A DNA stretch of 64,000 nt from the NCBI RefSeq assembly GCF_027889715.1, contig NZ_JAPJZH010000016.1, forward strand, positions 1 to 64,000. Reading direction: 5' to 3'. The notes beneath the pieces were generated by a model, which was not told the DNA's origin, searched no databases, and saw only the letters and a program-made list of their open reading frames with translations. Made by a program: the position numbers and the translations under genes. Positions 53,947-62,707 of this stretch are shown piece by piece (the stretch's first letter is position 1; the number at the start of each line of letters is the position of its first letter). This DNA comes from Allohoeflea poritis. GTDB taxonomy: Bacteria > Pseudomonadota > Alphaproteobacteria > Rhizobiales > Rhizobiaceae.

Positions 53947-55140
53947 ATGTTAGATGACGTCATAGACAGATTAAAGATGCTGGTGAGCTTCGCCACGGTC
54001 GGCACTGACGGCAATGGCGACATTGTCGACTGGATCACCGAGGAAATGCGCAATATCGCCGCCGATATGCGGATTGTCGTCGACGGCGATCCGCCGTTGC
54101 GGTCGATCTGGATGCGGTTCGGCCCGGCCGCGCCTGGTGGCATCCTGCTTTCCGGACATCTTGATGTGGTGCCACCCACCGACGGCTGGTCCGGCGACCC
54201 CTGGCGGCTCGATGCTCGAGGCGAGCGGCTCCATGGCCGGGGAGCCTGCGACATGAAGGGTTTCGTTGCCTGCCTGCTTGCCGCCGCACATGCCTGGAAG
54301 GCCCGTGACCTGAGCGTACCGATCCATGTCGCCCTGTCATGCGATGAAGAGACGGGTTCAAGACGCCTGCCGTCGCTCATCGCCGACATGAAACGTCACA
54401 ATGTCGAACCGGAAGCGGTCGTTGTCGGCGAACCGACGGAGATGCGAATCATTCGCGGGCACAAGGGAACCTTCGGCGCCCGAACCCGCATCCTTGGTCG
54501 GGGAGCCCATTCCTCAGATCCGCGGCACGGTGTGAACGCGAACTTTGCGGCTGCGCGATTGCTTGTGTTCCTCGAAGAGCTGCAGTGCGAATTCGCAACC
54601 GCCCCACAAGCCGGTTCCGATTTCGACCCACCTTTTACAACCATCAATCCCGGCATTGTCCATGGCGGTCGCGCGCGCAATATCGTCGCCGATTGCTGCG
54701 AAGTGCAATGGGATTGCCGACTGATGCCCGGGCAACGGCCCGCTGATATTCGCGCGCGCATCGACAATTTCTGTTCAGCCACTTTGTTGCAACACGGCCG
54801 TGCCATTTCGAGCATGACCGAGCAATTGACCTTTATGCCGCCGCTGGAACCAAGGGCGCCCTGCCCGGCCACCGAACTGCTTGCCGGTCTGCGGCAGTCG
54901 GCGGTCAATGCCAGTACGAATGCGAATGATTGCGTGTCCTATGCGACTGAAGCCGGCTTCTTCCAACAGGCCGGCTGGCCGACGGTCGTCTGCGGACCGG
55001 GATCGATCGACCAGGCGCATCGACCCGACGAATATGTCGAGACGACGCAACTCCGACAATGCCTCGACATGCTGTGTGCCCTGCCCTCGGCGCTCGAGCG
55101 CCATCGGGAACGGCAACACGCCGGCAGGTTCGCTTCGTGA
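53947..55140 (+). CDS. M20-family deacylase, acetylornithine-deacetylase (ArgE)-like
   Basis: A 397-residue metallopeptidase-fold enzyme. Expected zinc ligands and catalytic residues are His71 and Asp73 (LSGHLDVVPPTDGW), Asp102 (GACDMKGF) and Glu134/Glu135 (SCDEETGS), with VGEPTEM downstream, as in ArgE. The promoter and operator occupy the first codons of the longer frame, so the ATG at 53947 (or 53929) must be close to the real start; AAAGG lies about 9 nt upstream. No arginine-biosynthesis genes are adjacent, so release of an amino acid from an N-acyl form for catabolism is more likely. Confidence 0.85.
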   Translation: MLDDVIDRLKMLVSFATVGTDGNGDIVDWITEEMRNIAADMRIVVDGDPPLRSIWMRFGPAAPGGILLSGHLDVVPPTDGWSGDPWRLDARGERLHGRGACDMKGFVACLLAAAHAWKARDLSVPIHVALSCDEETGSRRLPSLIADMKRHNVEPEAVVVGEPTEMRIIRGHKGTFGARTRILGRGAHSSDPRHGVNANFAAARLLVFLEELQCEFATAPQAGSDFDPPFTTINPGIVHGGRARNIVADCCEVQWDCRLMPGQRPADIRARIDNFCSATLLQHGRAISSMTEQLTFMPPLEPRAPCPATELLAGLRQSAVNASTNANDCVSYATEAGFFQQAGWPTVVCGPGSIDQAHRPDEYVETTQLRQCLDMLCALPSALERHRERQHAGRFAS

Positions 55141-56435
55141 TGTTTCAGTCATCGACATGGTCGCCGCAGCGCTCCGCATGGCTGCGCACGGCGGCGCCTC
55201 AACCGGCAACATCAACACTCGACCGTCCCACCACAACCGAGGTGCTGATCATCGGCGCCGGCTATGCCGGCCTGAACGCGGCATTGCGGTTGCTGGAGCG
55301 CTCGATCGACGTGGCTGTCGTCGACGCACATGAGCCGGGCTTCGGAGGTTCGGGCCGGAATGGCGGTCAGGTCATCGCCGGTCTCAAGCATGATCCGGGC
55401 GAACTTCTGTCGATCTTCGGGGAAAGCCGCGGACAGCACCTGGTGAAATTCGCCGGCAAAGCGGCCGACGCAACCTTCGAAATCATCAAATCCTATGGCC
55501 TGCGATGCGACGCCGAGCAATGCGGCTGGCTTCAGCCGGCAACCGATGAGAAAACCCTGGCGCTGGTCACGCGGCGGGCGCACGCATGGTCCGAGATAGC
55601 CGGAACGACGCCCCGTCTGGTCGACCGGGTCGAGATCGAGCGACTGACCGGAAGCGCATTCTATTGCGGCGGCTGGATCGACCCGCGCGGCGGCCAGTTG
55701 CAACCGCTGAGCTACGCGCGCGAGTTGGCCCGCGTCGTCGGCGACGGTGGCGGACGGGTATACTCACGGTCCCGCGCAGGCCGCCCGCGAGGCCGAAACG
55801 GACGATGGGAGACCGAAGTCAACGGGCATGTCGTCCAATCAAAGGCGGTCCTCCTTTGCGCGAACGGCTATGCAAGCGACGTGGTCGACGGCCTCGACCG
55901 CAGCCTCATCCCGGCATCGAGCGTCATGGCCTCGACAAAACCGCTCCCCAAAACGTTGCGGTCACAGGTGATGCCGTCGAAACTGCCCATCTCGGATGCG
56001 CGTCGCATCATGAACTACATCCGCTTCGATCCGTCGGGACGGCTGCTGATCGGCGCAAGGGGCTCGTTCGGCCTGCATGAGCCGCCGGGCGATTTCGCAC
56101 AGTTGCGTCAGGCGGCCGAACGTCTCTTTCCGCAGATTGAAGGTGTCGAGTGGGAAGATGCCTGGGGCGGTCTGTTCTGCCTGACCGCTGATTTTCTGCC
56201 ACACCTGCACCGTCCCGCACCGGGCCTGTATGCCGTTGCCGGCTGCAACGGGCGCGGCGTCGCGCTGATGTCGCAACTCGGCCGGCTGCTCGGTGACCTT
56301 GTCGGCCGCGACGGCGACGTCGAAACGCCGCTGGCGTTGACCGATATCCGCCCCATTCCATTGCATGCGGCGCGCCGCCTTGGCCTGGAAACCGTCCTCA
56401 TCTGGTACCGCATCCTGGATCGCCTTCATGTCTAG
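55140..56435 (+). CDS. FAD-dependent amino acid oxidase/dehydrogenase (DAO family)
   Basis: A 431-residue flavoprotein. The dinucleotide-binding motif VLIIGAGYAGLNAALRLLE is near residues 36-54, followed by GFGGSGRNGGQVIAGLKHDP as in PuuB/OrdL-type enzymes that oxidise polyamine or amino-acid derivatives. The C-terminal YAVAGCNGRGVALMSQLG segment contacts FAD. The ATG at 55140 overlaps the M20 stop by 1 bp. It probably oxidises the amine released by the deacylase. The product overlaps the next gene by 8 bp. Confidence 0.85.
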   Translation: MFQSSTWSPQRSAWLRTAAPQPATSTLDRPTTTEVLIIGAGYAGLNAALRLLERSIDVAVVDAHEPGFGGSGRNGGQVIAGLKHDPGELLSIFGESRGQHLVKFAGKAADATFEIIKSYGLRCDAEQCGWLQPATDEKTLALVTRRAHAWSEIAGTTPRLVDRVEIERLTGSAFYCGGWIDPRGGQLQPLSYARELARVVGDGGGRVYSRSRAGRPRGRNGRWETEVNGHVVQSKAVLLCANGYASDVVDGLDRSLIPASSVMASTKPLPKTLRSQVMPSKLPISDARRIMNYIRFDPSGRLLIGARGSFGLHEPPGDFAQLRQAAERLFPQIEGVEWEDAWGGLFCLTADFLPHLHRPAPGLYAVAGCNGRGVALMSQLGRLLGDLVGRDGDVETPLALTDIRPIPLHAARRLGLETVLIWYRILDRLHV

Positions 56436-57666
56436 CCCGATCGATGCCGACAACGGCCTGCCTGCGGCGGACCCCGCCGCCCAAGACGCTCAAGGCGAGC
56501 GGTTCGGAATATTCGATTTCGGACTGTCGCACGTCGAGGAAGAGCGCGCCGGCCGTCTGCACGCCGAGGCCGTCATTGTGGACACGCTGTGCCAGGGCCC
56601 CTGCGGCCGACGATCCTTCACGCCGGCGATGATCGCGCGACTTCAGGGCGAATATGAGCAGCATCGCAACGCCCAAAGAGCGGTGCTCGACACCTGGAGC
56701 CTTCCCAACCGCCTCGCGCTTGCGGACTCCTTCCCGGATCTGCGGCGCGTCTGGGAGGCATCGGGCCTCACCGGCGCCTCCCGTCAGACAATCGGCTTCC
56801 AGAGCACGCCGGATGCCGATGCCTATGTCGAAACGATGCCTTGGTTCGCACTACACCAAGCGCAGTTCGACCGTTTCGACTGGCTGGACAAGGCTCTGAA
56901 CGCCGATGATTTCTTCCGCGCCAAGCGCTCCGGTAAAAGGGTCGGCTTCCTGAACACGCAGAACACGCTCGATCTCGGCACTAATGTCGATCGGATCGAT
57001 CAGTTCCACATGTTCGGCATGCGCATGATCCAGCTCACCTACAATACGGTCAACTTTGTCGGCGGCGGCTGCATGGACCGGGCCGATTGCGGTGTTACAA
57101 GCTTCGGCGCCGAGGTGATCGGCCGCATGAACGCATGCGGCATTATCATCGATGTCAGCCATTGCGGCGACGCCACGACATTCGATGCGTGCAAGCTCTC
57201 GCGCGACCCGGTCGTGATCTCCCACACGGGCGCACGCGCTTTGCTGGAAAATCCACGCAACAACTCCGACGATACCCTCAAGGCCGTCGCGGATACCGGC
57301 GGATATGTCGGCATCTTCTGCGTACCGCAATTTCTAACCGATGACGCCGAGCCGACCATCCGGCACTTCCTCGATCATGTCGAACATGTTGCCAACCTGA
57401 TCGGCGTCGAGCATGTCGGCATCGGAACGGACTGGCCGCTGCAATCGCCCGACTGGGGCATGGCCCGCTTGCGCGATTGGCTATACGGCCTTGGCTTCTC
57501 ATCGTCGGACGGTTTCGATGCACCGTCCACCCTGCGCGGCTTCGACGACTACCGCGACTTGCCCAATATCACACGCGGTCTGGTGGCCCGTGGTTTTTCG
57601 GACCGGGCCGTAAAGGGCATTCTTGGAGAAAACTTTCTCAGGGTCTTTCGACAGGTTTGCGGATAG
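56428..57666 (+). CDS. M19 membrane-dipeptidase-family protein, first metal site altered
   Basis: A 412-residue amidohydrolase-fold protein of the renal dipeptidase family. IIDVSHCGD, PVVISHTGARAL and GIGTDWP supply the later ligands (two His and Asp). The usual N-terminal DxHxD motif of M19 is replaced: after AVIVDT the sequence is LCQGPCG. A mononuclear site or a different reaction is therefore possible. The ATG at 56428 overlaps the oxidase end by 8 bp. It is the last enzyme before the TRAP genes. Confidence 0.8.
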   Translation: MSSPIDADNGLPAADPAAQDAQGERFGIFDFGLSHVEEERAGRLHAEAVIVDTLCQGPCGRRSFTPAMIARLQGEYEQHRNAQRAVLDTWSLPNRLALADSFPDLRRVWEASGLTGASRQTIGFQSTPDADAYVETMPWFALHQAQFDRFDWLDKALNADDFFRAKRSGKRVGFLNTQNTLDLGTNVDRIDQFHMFGMRMIQLTYNTVNFVGGGCMDRADCGVTSFGAEVIGRMNACGIIIDVSHCGDATTFDACKLSRDPVVISHTGARALLENPRNNSDDTLKAVADTGGYVGIFCVPQFLTDDAEPTIRHFLDHVEHVANLIGVEHVGIGTDWPLQSPDWGMARLRDWLYGLGFSSSDGFDAPSTLRGFDDYRDLPNITRGLVARGFSDRAVKGILGENFLRVFRQVCG

Positions 57667-57712
57667 TGCAACGATCCGCACTTGAACCGCCATTTTAGAG
57701 GCTTCAGCATGG

Positions 57713-57742
57713 TTGACAATAAACATACTACATATAATGTAT
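57713..57742 (+). promoter_or_regulatory. Promoter and candidate TetR operator upstream of the third TRAP operon
   Basis: TTGACA (57713-57718), an 18-nt spacer and ATGTAT (57737-57742). TACATATAATGTAT at 57729-57742 matches the element at 53906 in 13 of 14 bases and is placed the same way relative to TTGACA. It would make the dctPQM genes separately inducible by the same signal. Confidence 0.65.
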
Positions 57743-57854
57743 CTTTTTTATGAGGCGTGACCTTGGCCGAACCCCGTTGCACCAACAAGGTGGCGGCGGG
57801 TCCGGCCGGCAGCAAACCAAACAAGACGATCGAAGCAACAAAGGGAGGTCGATC

Positions 57855-58886
57855 ATGAAAGTTGGACGTGTGAGTATGGGCCTGGCGGTGGTGGGTTTGG
57901 CCGCCGGAATGGCGTTGTCGCCGCGGCCCGTTTCGGCGGATGAAACCGTTTGGCGCATGCATGCGGCGGCGGCGGAAACCCGCGTAGAAATTCAAAACAC
58001 CCAATGGTTTGCCGACCGGGTGGGAGAACTCTCCGGCGGCAAGATCAAGATCGATTTCTATCCGGGCGGTGCGCTGGGCGTCAAAGATGCCGACATGCTG
58101 CAAACCCTGCCGCCCGGCAATGTGGTCCAGGCCGCATTGCTCTATCCGGGCTATCTTGCCAGAGACGCGGCCGAGTATGCCGTGACACTGCCGCCTGGCG
58201 TCCTGTCGCAAGCGTCCATGGTGGAAGACGCGCTCGCCACGCTGAAGACGATCTATGACCGGGTTTACAACGCGTCTGGAATTCGGCTTGTCGGATTTAT
58301 CGGCCACGCGGCATCGCAGACGCACATCTTCTGCAGCGAACCGATCAATTCACTGGAGGATCTGCGCAGCCGAAAACTTCGGGTCTGGGAAGAGTTCCAG
58401 ATTGCGACCTTCGGCGAATTGGGCATCGCGGCCCAGATCATCGGGCAAAACGACCTTTATGTGGCCCTGAGTACCGGCGTCGTCGACTGTGCCGTCTACC
58501 CGGCACAGGCCGCCGAGACGATTTCGCTTCAGGAAGTGGCTCCTCATGCGAGCTATCTCTTTCCGTTCGTCCTGCATCCACTAACGATCGTCGTGTCGGA
58601 AAGCGCCTATGAAAGCCTGGACGATACTCAGAAATCCGCTCTTCAGGACGCGGCGAATGAAGCAACCGAGCGCAGCTTTGAAGCCTATGTCGCCGCGCGC
58701 TACGATGCGCCCGCCATCGAACGTCTGAAGGAAAACGGGCTGACAGTTCTGCCCGACTTCAGTGCCAAGGACCAGGCCGCCTTTACCGAAGCGGCGCTGA
58801 AGGTCTGGCGCAGGAAGGCAAGCGATATCGGCGATCAGGCGGTTGCCGATGTGTCGGCTGTGACGGAAGCGCTGGGCCTGCAATAA
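57855..58886 (+). CDS. dctP: TRAP transporter substrate-binding protein (DctP type)
   Basis: A 343-residue periplasmic receptor. GGGAGG and the signal peptide MKVGRVSMGLAVVGLAAGMA, cleaved near VSA-DE, fix the ATG at 57855. Family features are IKIDFYPGGALGVKDADML, LEDLRSRKLRVWEEFQIATF with the substrate-binding Arg, and LSTGVVDCAVYPAQ. It is followed by a stem-loop and the two permease genes. Its control element matches that of the M20 gene, so it probably imports the N-acyl or amine substrate for those enzymes. Confidence 0.9.
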   Translation: MKVGRVSMGLAVVGLAAGMALSPRPVSADETVWRMHAAAAETRVEIQNTQWFADRVGELSGGKIKIDFYPGGALGVKDADMLQTLPPGNVVQAALLYPGYLARDAAEYAVTLPPGVLSQASMVEDALATLKTIYDRVYNASGIRLVGFIGHAASQTHIFCSEPINSLEDLRSRKLRVWEEFQIATFGELGIAAQIIGQNDLYVALSTGVVDCAVYPAQAAETISLQEVAPHASYLFPFVLHPLTIVVSESAYESLDDTQKSALQDAANEATERSFEAYVAARYDAPAIERLKENGLTVLPDFSAKDQAAFTEAALKVWRRKASDIGDQAVADVSAVTEALGLQ

Positions 58887-58899
58887 TCAACCGAACGCG

Positions 58900-58924
58900 C
58901 CCCGCAATTGTCAAGCTTGCGGGG
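58900..58924 (+). terminator. Stem-loop between dctP and dctQ
   Basis: CCCCGCAA (58900-58907) pairs with TTGCGGGG (58917-58924), and flanking GCG/CGC bases may extend the stem. There is no T-tract. The position after the receptor gene matches stem-loops in three other transporter operons of the window. Confidence 0.7.
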
Positions 58925-58960
58925 TGCGCTGCACTGGGGATTCTGGCTGGTAAAACGATA

Positions 58961-59455
58961 ATGACGATTGCATGGAGAATATTATCATTCATCGCGCGCG
59001 GGCTTGAACTGGCGGCGGTCGCGATGATGGCGGTAATGGCCGGCTTCGTGGCGCTGAGCGCAATCATGCGGTATGCTTTCAGCGCACCCTTCGCCTTTAC
59101 CGAAGATATCGTCGGCCTGCTTTTCTGCGGCATTGTCTTTTCCGCGCTGGCCAATGTCGAATTCGAGAATCGCCATATCCGTATCGACCTGCTCGAAGGC
59201 GTGTTCGGCGATCGGCTGGCCGTCATCCAGTCGGCATCCCGGCACCTGCTTGCGGCCGGCTTCTATCTTTGGTTCGCAGCGGAAGCGTTGCAATACTTCT
59301 CCTTCGTCTACAAGGCCGGCTCGGCGACCGTCATCGGCAATCTGCCGCTCTATCCATGGGTCGGCCTGATCGTCCTTTGCCTGGCCACGACATTCCTGAT
59401 CGTCGTCGCCAGACTGATTTCCGGAAATGGCGCGCGCGCCAGGGGCGGTGCCTGA
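58961..59455 (+). CDS. dctQ: TRAP transporter small permease (DctQ type)
   Basis: A 164-residue protein with four hydrophobic spans and the DctQ motif GFVALSAIMRYAFSAPFAFTEDIVG. Length is typical for the family. It starts 74 bp after dctP, beyond a stem-loop, and ends 3 bp before dctM. It would complete the membrane complex with DctM. An earlier start is unlikely because of the stem-loop. Confidence 0.87.
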   Translation: MTIAWRILSFIARGLELAAVAMMAVMAGFVALSAIMRYAFSAPFAFTEDIVGLLFCGIVFSALANVEFENRHIRIDLLEGVFGDRLAVIQSASRHLLAAGFYLWFAAEALQYFSFVYKAGSATVIGNLPLYPWVGLIVLCLATTFLIVVARLISGNGARARGGA

Positions 59456-59458
59456 AGC

Positions 59459-60754
59459 ATGGTCTGGCTGTTTTTTCTCGGGGGACTGATCGTCACCGCG
59501 CTGACCGCGGCGCCTTTGGGCATAGGGCTTGCGCTTTCCGGTCTTCTCGTGCTGCATTTTCTTCTCGGCGGCGCCGGCAATCTCGGTTTCATAGCGGTTT
59601 GGAACGTCTTCAACGAATTCACGCTCAGCGCTGTCCCGCTCTACATCCTGATGGGCGAGATCCTGCTGCGCAGCGGCGTCAGCAACAGGGTCTATGAAGC
59701 GTTCTCGCCGCTGTTCCGCTTCATTCCTGGAAAATTGCTGCATACCAACATCGCCGTTTGCACGCTGTTCAGCGCGGTCAGCGGCGCCAGCATGTCCACC
59801 GCGGCCGCGGTGGGAACAGTCGCCTATCCGGAACTTGCACGCCGCGGCTATCACCGACCCTTCGTCGTTGGAACGCTCGCGGCGGGCGGAACCCTTGGTC
59901 TGCTCATTCCGCCGAGCCTGGGCTTCATCATCTATGGGGCCACACAGGGCGTCTCCATCACGGCCCTGTTCATGGCAGGCCTCGTACCCGGTTTGATGCT
60001 CGCCTTGATGTTCAGCGTCATCATCGCCGCGACGGCGCTGTTGCAGCCCAGCAAGACGCCGCTGGAGAATGCCGCCGATCTCCCGGTCGGCGTCGCCCTC
60101 ATCAAGCGGCTGGCCGGCATATGGCCGCTGTTTGCCTTGATCTTCTGTGTGCTCGGCACGATCTATCTGGGTCTTGCCACACCCACGGAGGCTGCCGGCC
60201 TCGGGGTCATCGCCGCGATCGCAATCGGCATGTTCTGGGGCGATCTGCGCTGGACGCAGCTCATTGAAGCGCTCTATGGCGCAACGCGCACATTCGGTGC
60301 GGTCATGTTCGTGGCGCTTGGTGCCTTGGTGCTCGCACAAGCGTTCAGCGCGCTTGGAATTCCTCGCGACGTCATGCGGTCGCTGACCGGGATGGATCTG
60401 TCGGCCACCCAGGTGCTGATCGGCATGGTGCTGATCTACATCGCTCTCGGCTGCTTCTTCGACGGGCTTTCGCTGCTTTTGATGACGGTGCCCGTCGTTT
60501 TCCCGGTCATGACCGGATTCGGTTTCGATCCGATTTGGCTCGGCGTCGTCATCGTTATCTGTATCGAGATCGGCATGCTCACGCCGCCCGTCGGCGCCAA
60601 TCTCTTCGTATTGTGCGGCATCACAAAGGGCGAGGTTTCCATCTCCCGGGCAGCGATCGCCGCCTTGCCGTTCTGGATTGCAATGCTGTGCGGTGTCGCC
60701 CTACTCGCCGTCTTCCCGCAGATCGCACTCTTTCTTCCGAACGGCGCAGGTTGA
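59459..60754 (+). CDS. dctM: TRAP transporter large permease (DctM type)
   Basis: A 431-residue membrane protein with about twelve spans. Motifs are AVSGASMSTAAAVGTVAYPEL, GTLGLLIPPSLGFIIYG and IEIGMLTPPVGANLFVLCG. It is the last gene of the TetR-linked block. The 2-oxo acid, amine or acyl-amino acid handled by the block is its probable cargo. Confidence 0.92.
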   Translation: MVWLFFLGGLIVTALTAAPLGIGLALSGLLVLHFLLGGAGNLGFIAVWNVFNEFTLSAVPLYILMGEILLRSGVSNRVYEAFSPLFRFIPGKLLHTNIAVCTLFSAVSGASMSTAAAVGTVAYPELARRGYHRPFVVGTLAAGGTLGLLIPPSLGFIIYGATQGVSITALFMAGLVPGLMLALMFSVIIAATALLQPSKTPLENAADLPVGVALIKRLAGIWPLFALIFCVLGTIYLGLATPTEAAGLGVIAAIAIGMFWGDLRWTQLIEALYGATRTFGAVMFVALGALVLAQAFSALGIPRDVMRSLTGMDLSATQVLIGMVLIYIALGCFFDGLSLLLMTVPVVFPVMTGFGFDPIWLGVVIVICIEIGMLTPPVGANLFVLCGITKGEVSISRAAIAALPFWIAMLCGVALLAVFPQIALFLPNGAG

Positions 60755-61433
60755 AGCAGCTAGTTAAATGCATGATGCGACGAGGCTATGCTCGGGCCGA
60801 TGTAGCTTTCCAAGCCGGTGCCCACAGATCGGCCCATTCACCAGATCGGCTTTCCGTAGCCGTTTTGGATCAATAATTTCCAGTTATCGTTACGCCAGTT
60901 GCAGCCAGCAGTATCTATTCTCAACGCTCGAATGTTCAGTGCGCCAAATCGGCGACAGCATCCAGGTTCCCAACAACTCTAGCGCGCAAGGGCCTATAAC
61001 CAAAACGTTTTATCTGCACGGCGTGATTCATAGTGCCTAGTTGGATCTTGTTAAAAGATTCTGTCAGAGGTCCGCAGAACTCTTTGAAGCGTGCGGCTCC
61101 ATCTGCATGGCAGATGATGTTTGGACTGATCCGACTTAAAGTTTCGGGGCCTTCTACCAGAAAGTGGGCACCCGCAGGAGCCCGAGCCGGCGGCCGACAT
61201 GTCGGTCAATGTCGCCGGCGATGTGGTGGGACCGAGTGCCAGGCCAACTCGGCGTTAACCGCGCACCCGCAGGAGGTCCGCCGGCGGACCGGGACCGAGC
61301 GCGCCGCCGAATTGGTCACCGCAAGGAACGCATAGGGGAAAGATGCTCAACAGGCCGAGATTGCATGGATGGGTTCCAGGTCAATCCGACATAAGCTATC
61401 GGACAGCAGATTGCCAAATTCGCGCGAGGGCGT
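60755..61433. other. 680-bp gap without a recognised gene
   Basis: The first half (to about 61120) has mixed composition and no credible frame. The second half (61140-61330) is GC-rich and has a frame containing HPQEPEPAADMSVNVAGD that soon stops, and another, HPQEVRRRTGTERAAE, that ends at 61335. HPQE occurs in both, suggesting a short internal duplication. No terminator, IS end or RNA gene was recognised. It reads as decayed sequence. Confidence 0.4.
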
Positions 61434-61832
61434 TCATCCCTCTGGCAAGGCCTCCACGTAAAACCACCGGCCGGCCTTCTTTCTGAATAAGCTTAGTTCC
61501 CTGTGCGTATGCAGTTGGCCGCCCGCCAGGTACTTTGCCTCGAACAGCACCGTACCTTCGCGGTCGGAAGGGCCGCCGTTGCGGGCATCAACCACCTTCA
61601 GACCAGTCCAGTGGTTGTCAGACGCCCAACGGGCAACACCGTGCTCATCAAAGAACGGCTGTTTTTTGGGCCAGAGCGTGTCGCAGAGATAATCAATGCG
61701 CTTTTGTACATAAGCAGTATAGCGTGAGCGCATCAGCTCTTCGGCGGTTCGAGACTGCTGCTCTCCGTCCAGGAACCGGTTGCAACAATCAGAAAACGGC
61801 AATCCGCTTCCACAGGGACATGGATTACTCAT
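61434..61832 (-). CDS. ychJ: YchJ-like protein with SEC-C zinc motif
   Basis: A 132-residue protein. The N-terminal CPCGSGLPFSDCC is the SEC-C zinc-binding motif, followed by the YchJ/UPF0225 body (MRSRYTAYVQKRIDYLCDTL) and a C-terminal RELSLFRKKAGRWFYVEA. The ATG at 61832 has GAGGA 6 nt upstream; a longer frame to 61880 is rejected. The biochemical role of the family is unknown. The upstream gene on the same strand is unrelated and unrecognised. Confidence 0.87.
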   Translation of the reverse strand: MSNPCPCGSGLPFSDCCNRFLDGEQQSRTAEELMRSRYTAYVQKRIDYLCDTLWPKKQPFFDEHGVARWASDNHWTGLKVVDARNGGPSDREGTVLFEAKYLAGGQLHTHRELSLFRKKAGRWFYVEALPEG

Positions 61833-61880
61833 GATGTCCTCTTGGCTGTGTCTCGGCTTCGCAAAATTGTCCTTGCTCAT

Positions 61881-62336
61881 TCAGAGCCCGTGCCTGCCAA
61901 AATAATCATCCCAATACGCGACTGCGGCATGAAGGACATCATCCATCCATGCGGTCGACCCGCCATCAATCTCGAGTTTCAGGCCCGAGACATCAAAATC
62001 ACGACTGAAGTCTTTGGAAAATGCCCCTCGATGACGTTTCGCAGCTCTCAGCCGCGGCTTGTACATGGTGATCGTCTTGTGCTTGTAGGAAACAGCCAGA
62101 TCCTGCAGATAGGCCAACTCAACACAATTCACCCGGACATCCTCCTGAAAATCGCCAAGCCTCGTAAACCCAGTCGCCGTCCCGAGTTCCTTGAACACCC
62201 AATCGCAGATCAACCAGCCGGCATTGGCACATTCAAGCGCAGGTTCTCCATTCAGATCATCTCCAGCAAATGCCAATACCTTCCGCCGGAAATGCTCCAG
62301 ATGAGCCCATGAATCCATGTCGAAGGTGAGTGACAT
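61881..62336 (-). CDS. Unrecognised hypothetical protein
   Basis: A 151-residue soluble protein with no signal peptide or membrane span. It is rich in Trp, Asp and Lys and contains VLAFAGDDLNGEPALECANAG, DWVFKELGTATGF and a C-terminal VAYWDDYFGRHGL. It is transcribed toward ychJ with its stop about 50 bp from the ychJ start. A GGAC-containing purine run precedes the ATG at 62336. I do not recognise the family. The length, composition and operon-like placement suggest a real gene. Confidence 0.55.
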   Translation of the reverse strand: MSLTFDMDSWAHLEHFRRKVLAFAGDDLNGEPALECANAGWLICDWVFKELGTATGFTRLGDFQEDVRVNCVELAYLQDLAVSYKHKTITMYKPRLRAAKRHRGAFSKDFSRDFDVSGLKLEIDGGSTAWMDDVLHAAVAYWDDYFGRHGL

Positions 62337-62594
62337 TTCGGTCCTCCACTGTTGTGCTCATCCATGCGTCACACCGGTCGGTCATGTCGCTTGAATTGCC
62401 GTAACTGTTCATGACCGACCGCCGGTCACCGCGTCCGCGAATATCTGGGTCTGATTAAGCAGATCTTCACGCGAAAAAAACTAACTAACAGCGGCTTTTA
62501 TACGACACACATTGCCGTCGGTAGGCCGCCATCAACGGTGTTAGTCCCGTGATCCAAGCAAGAAATCTGTTGAAAAGGTCCACACAGAACTCTC

Positions 62595-62650
62595 GTCGAA
62601 ATTGGCTCAAACTTGATTTCATGTGGTGACCAGGTGGTGACCAACCGAAT
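62595..62650. repeat. Integration-arm-like sequence, copy B, with 11-bp-spaced direct repeats
   Basis: TGGTGACCA at 62624-62632 and 62635-62643 repeats with an 11-bp period. The 5' part (AAACTTGATTTCA) and the trailing CCGAAT match copy A at 19992-20050 across most of about 58 bases. It is 58 nt from a tRNA-Arg 3' fragment. No integrase gene adjoins it; the 250 bp to the left hold no gene. Confidence 0.6.
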
Positions 62651-62707
62651 TGCTTGAGGTCCGCCTAAATTTCTGACGACTTAACTTATTGAAATTCTTT
62701 TCAAATT

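Noticed and set aside
61033-61335. Plus-strand open frame of 100 codons
   Set aside because: It crosses the composition shift at 61140, contains repetitive Arg/Ala-rich sequence and has no ribosome site.
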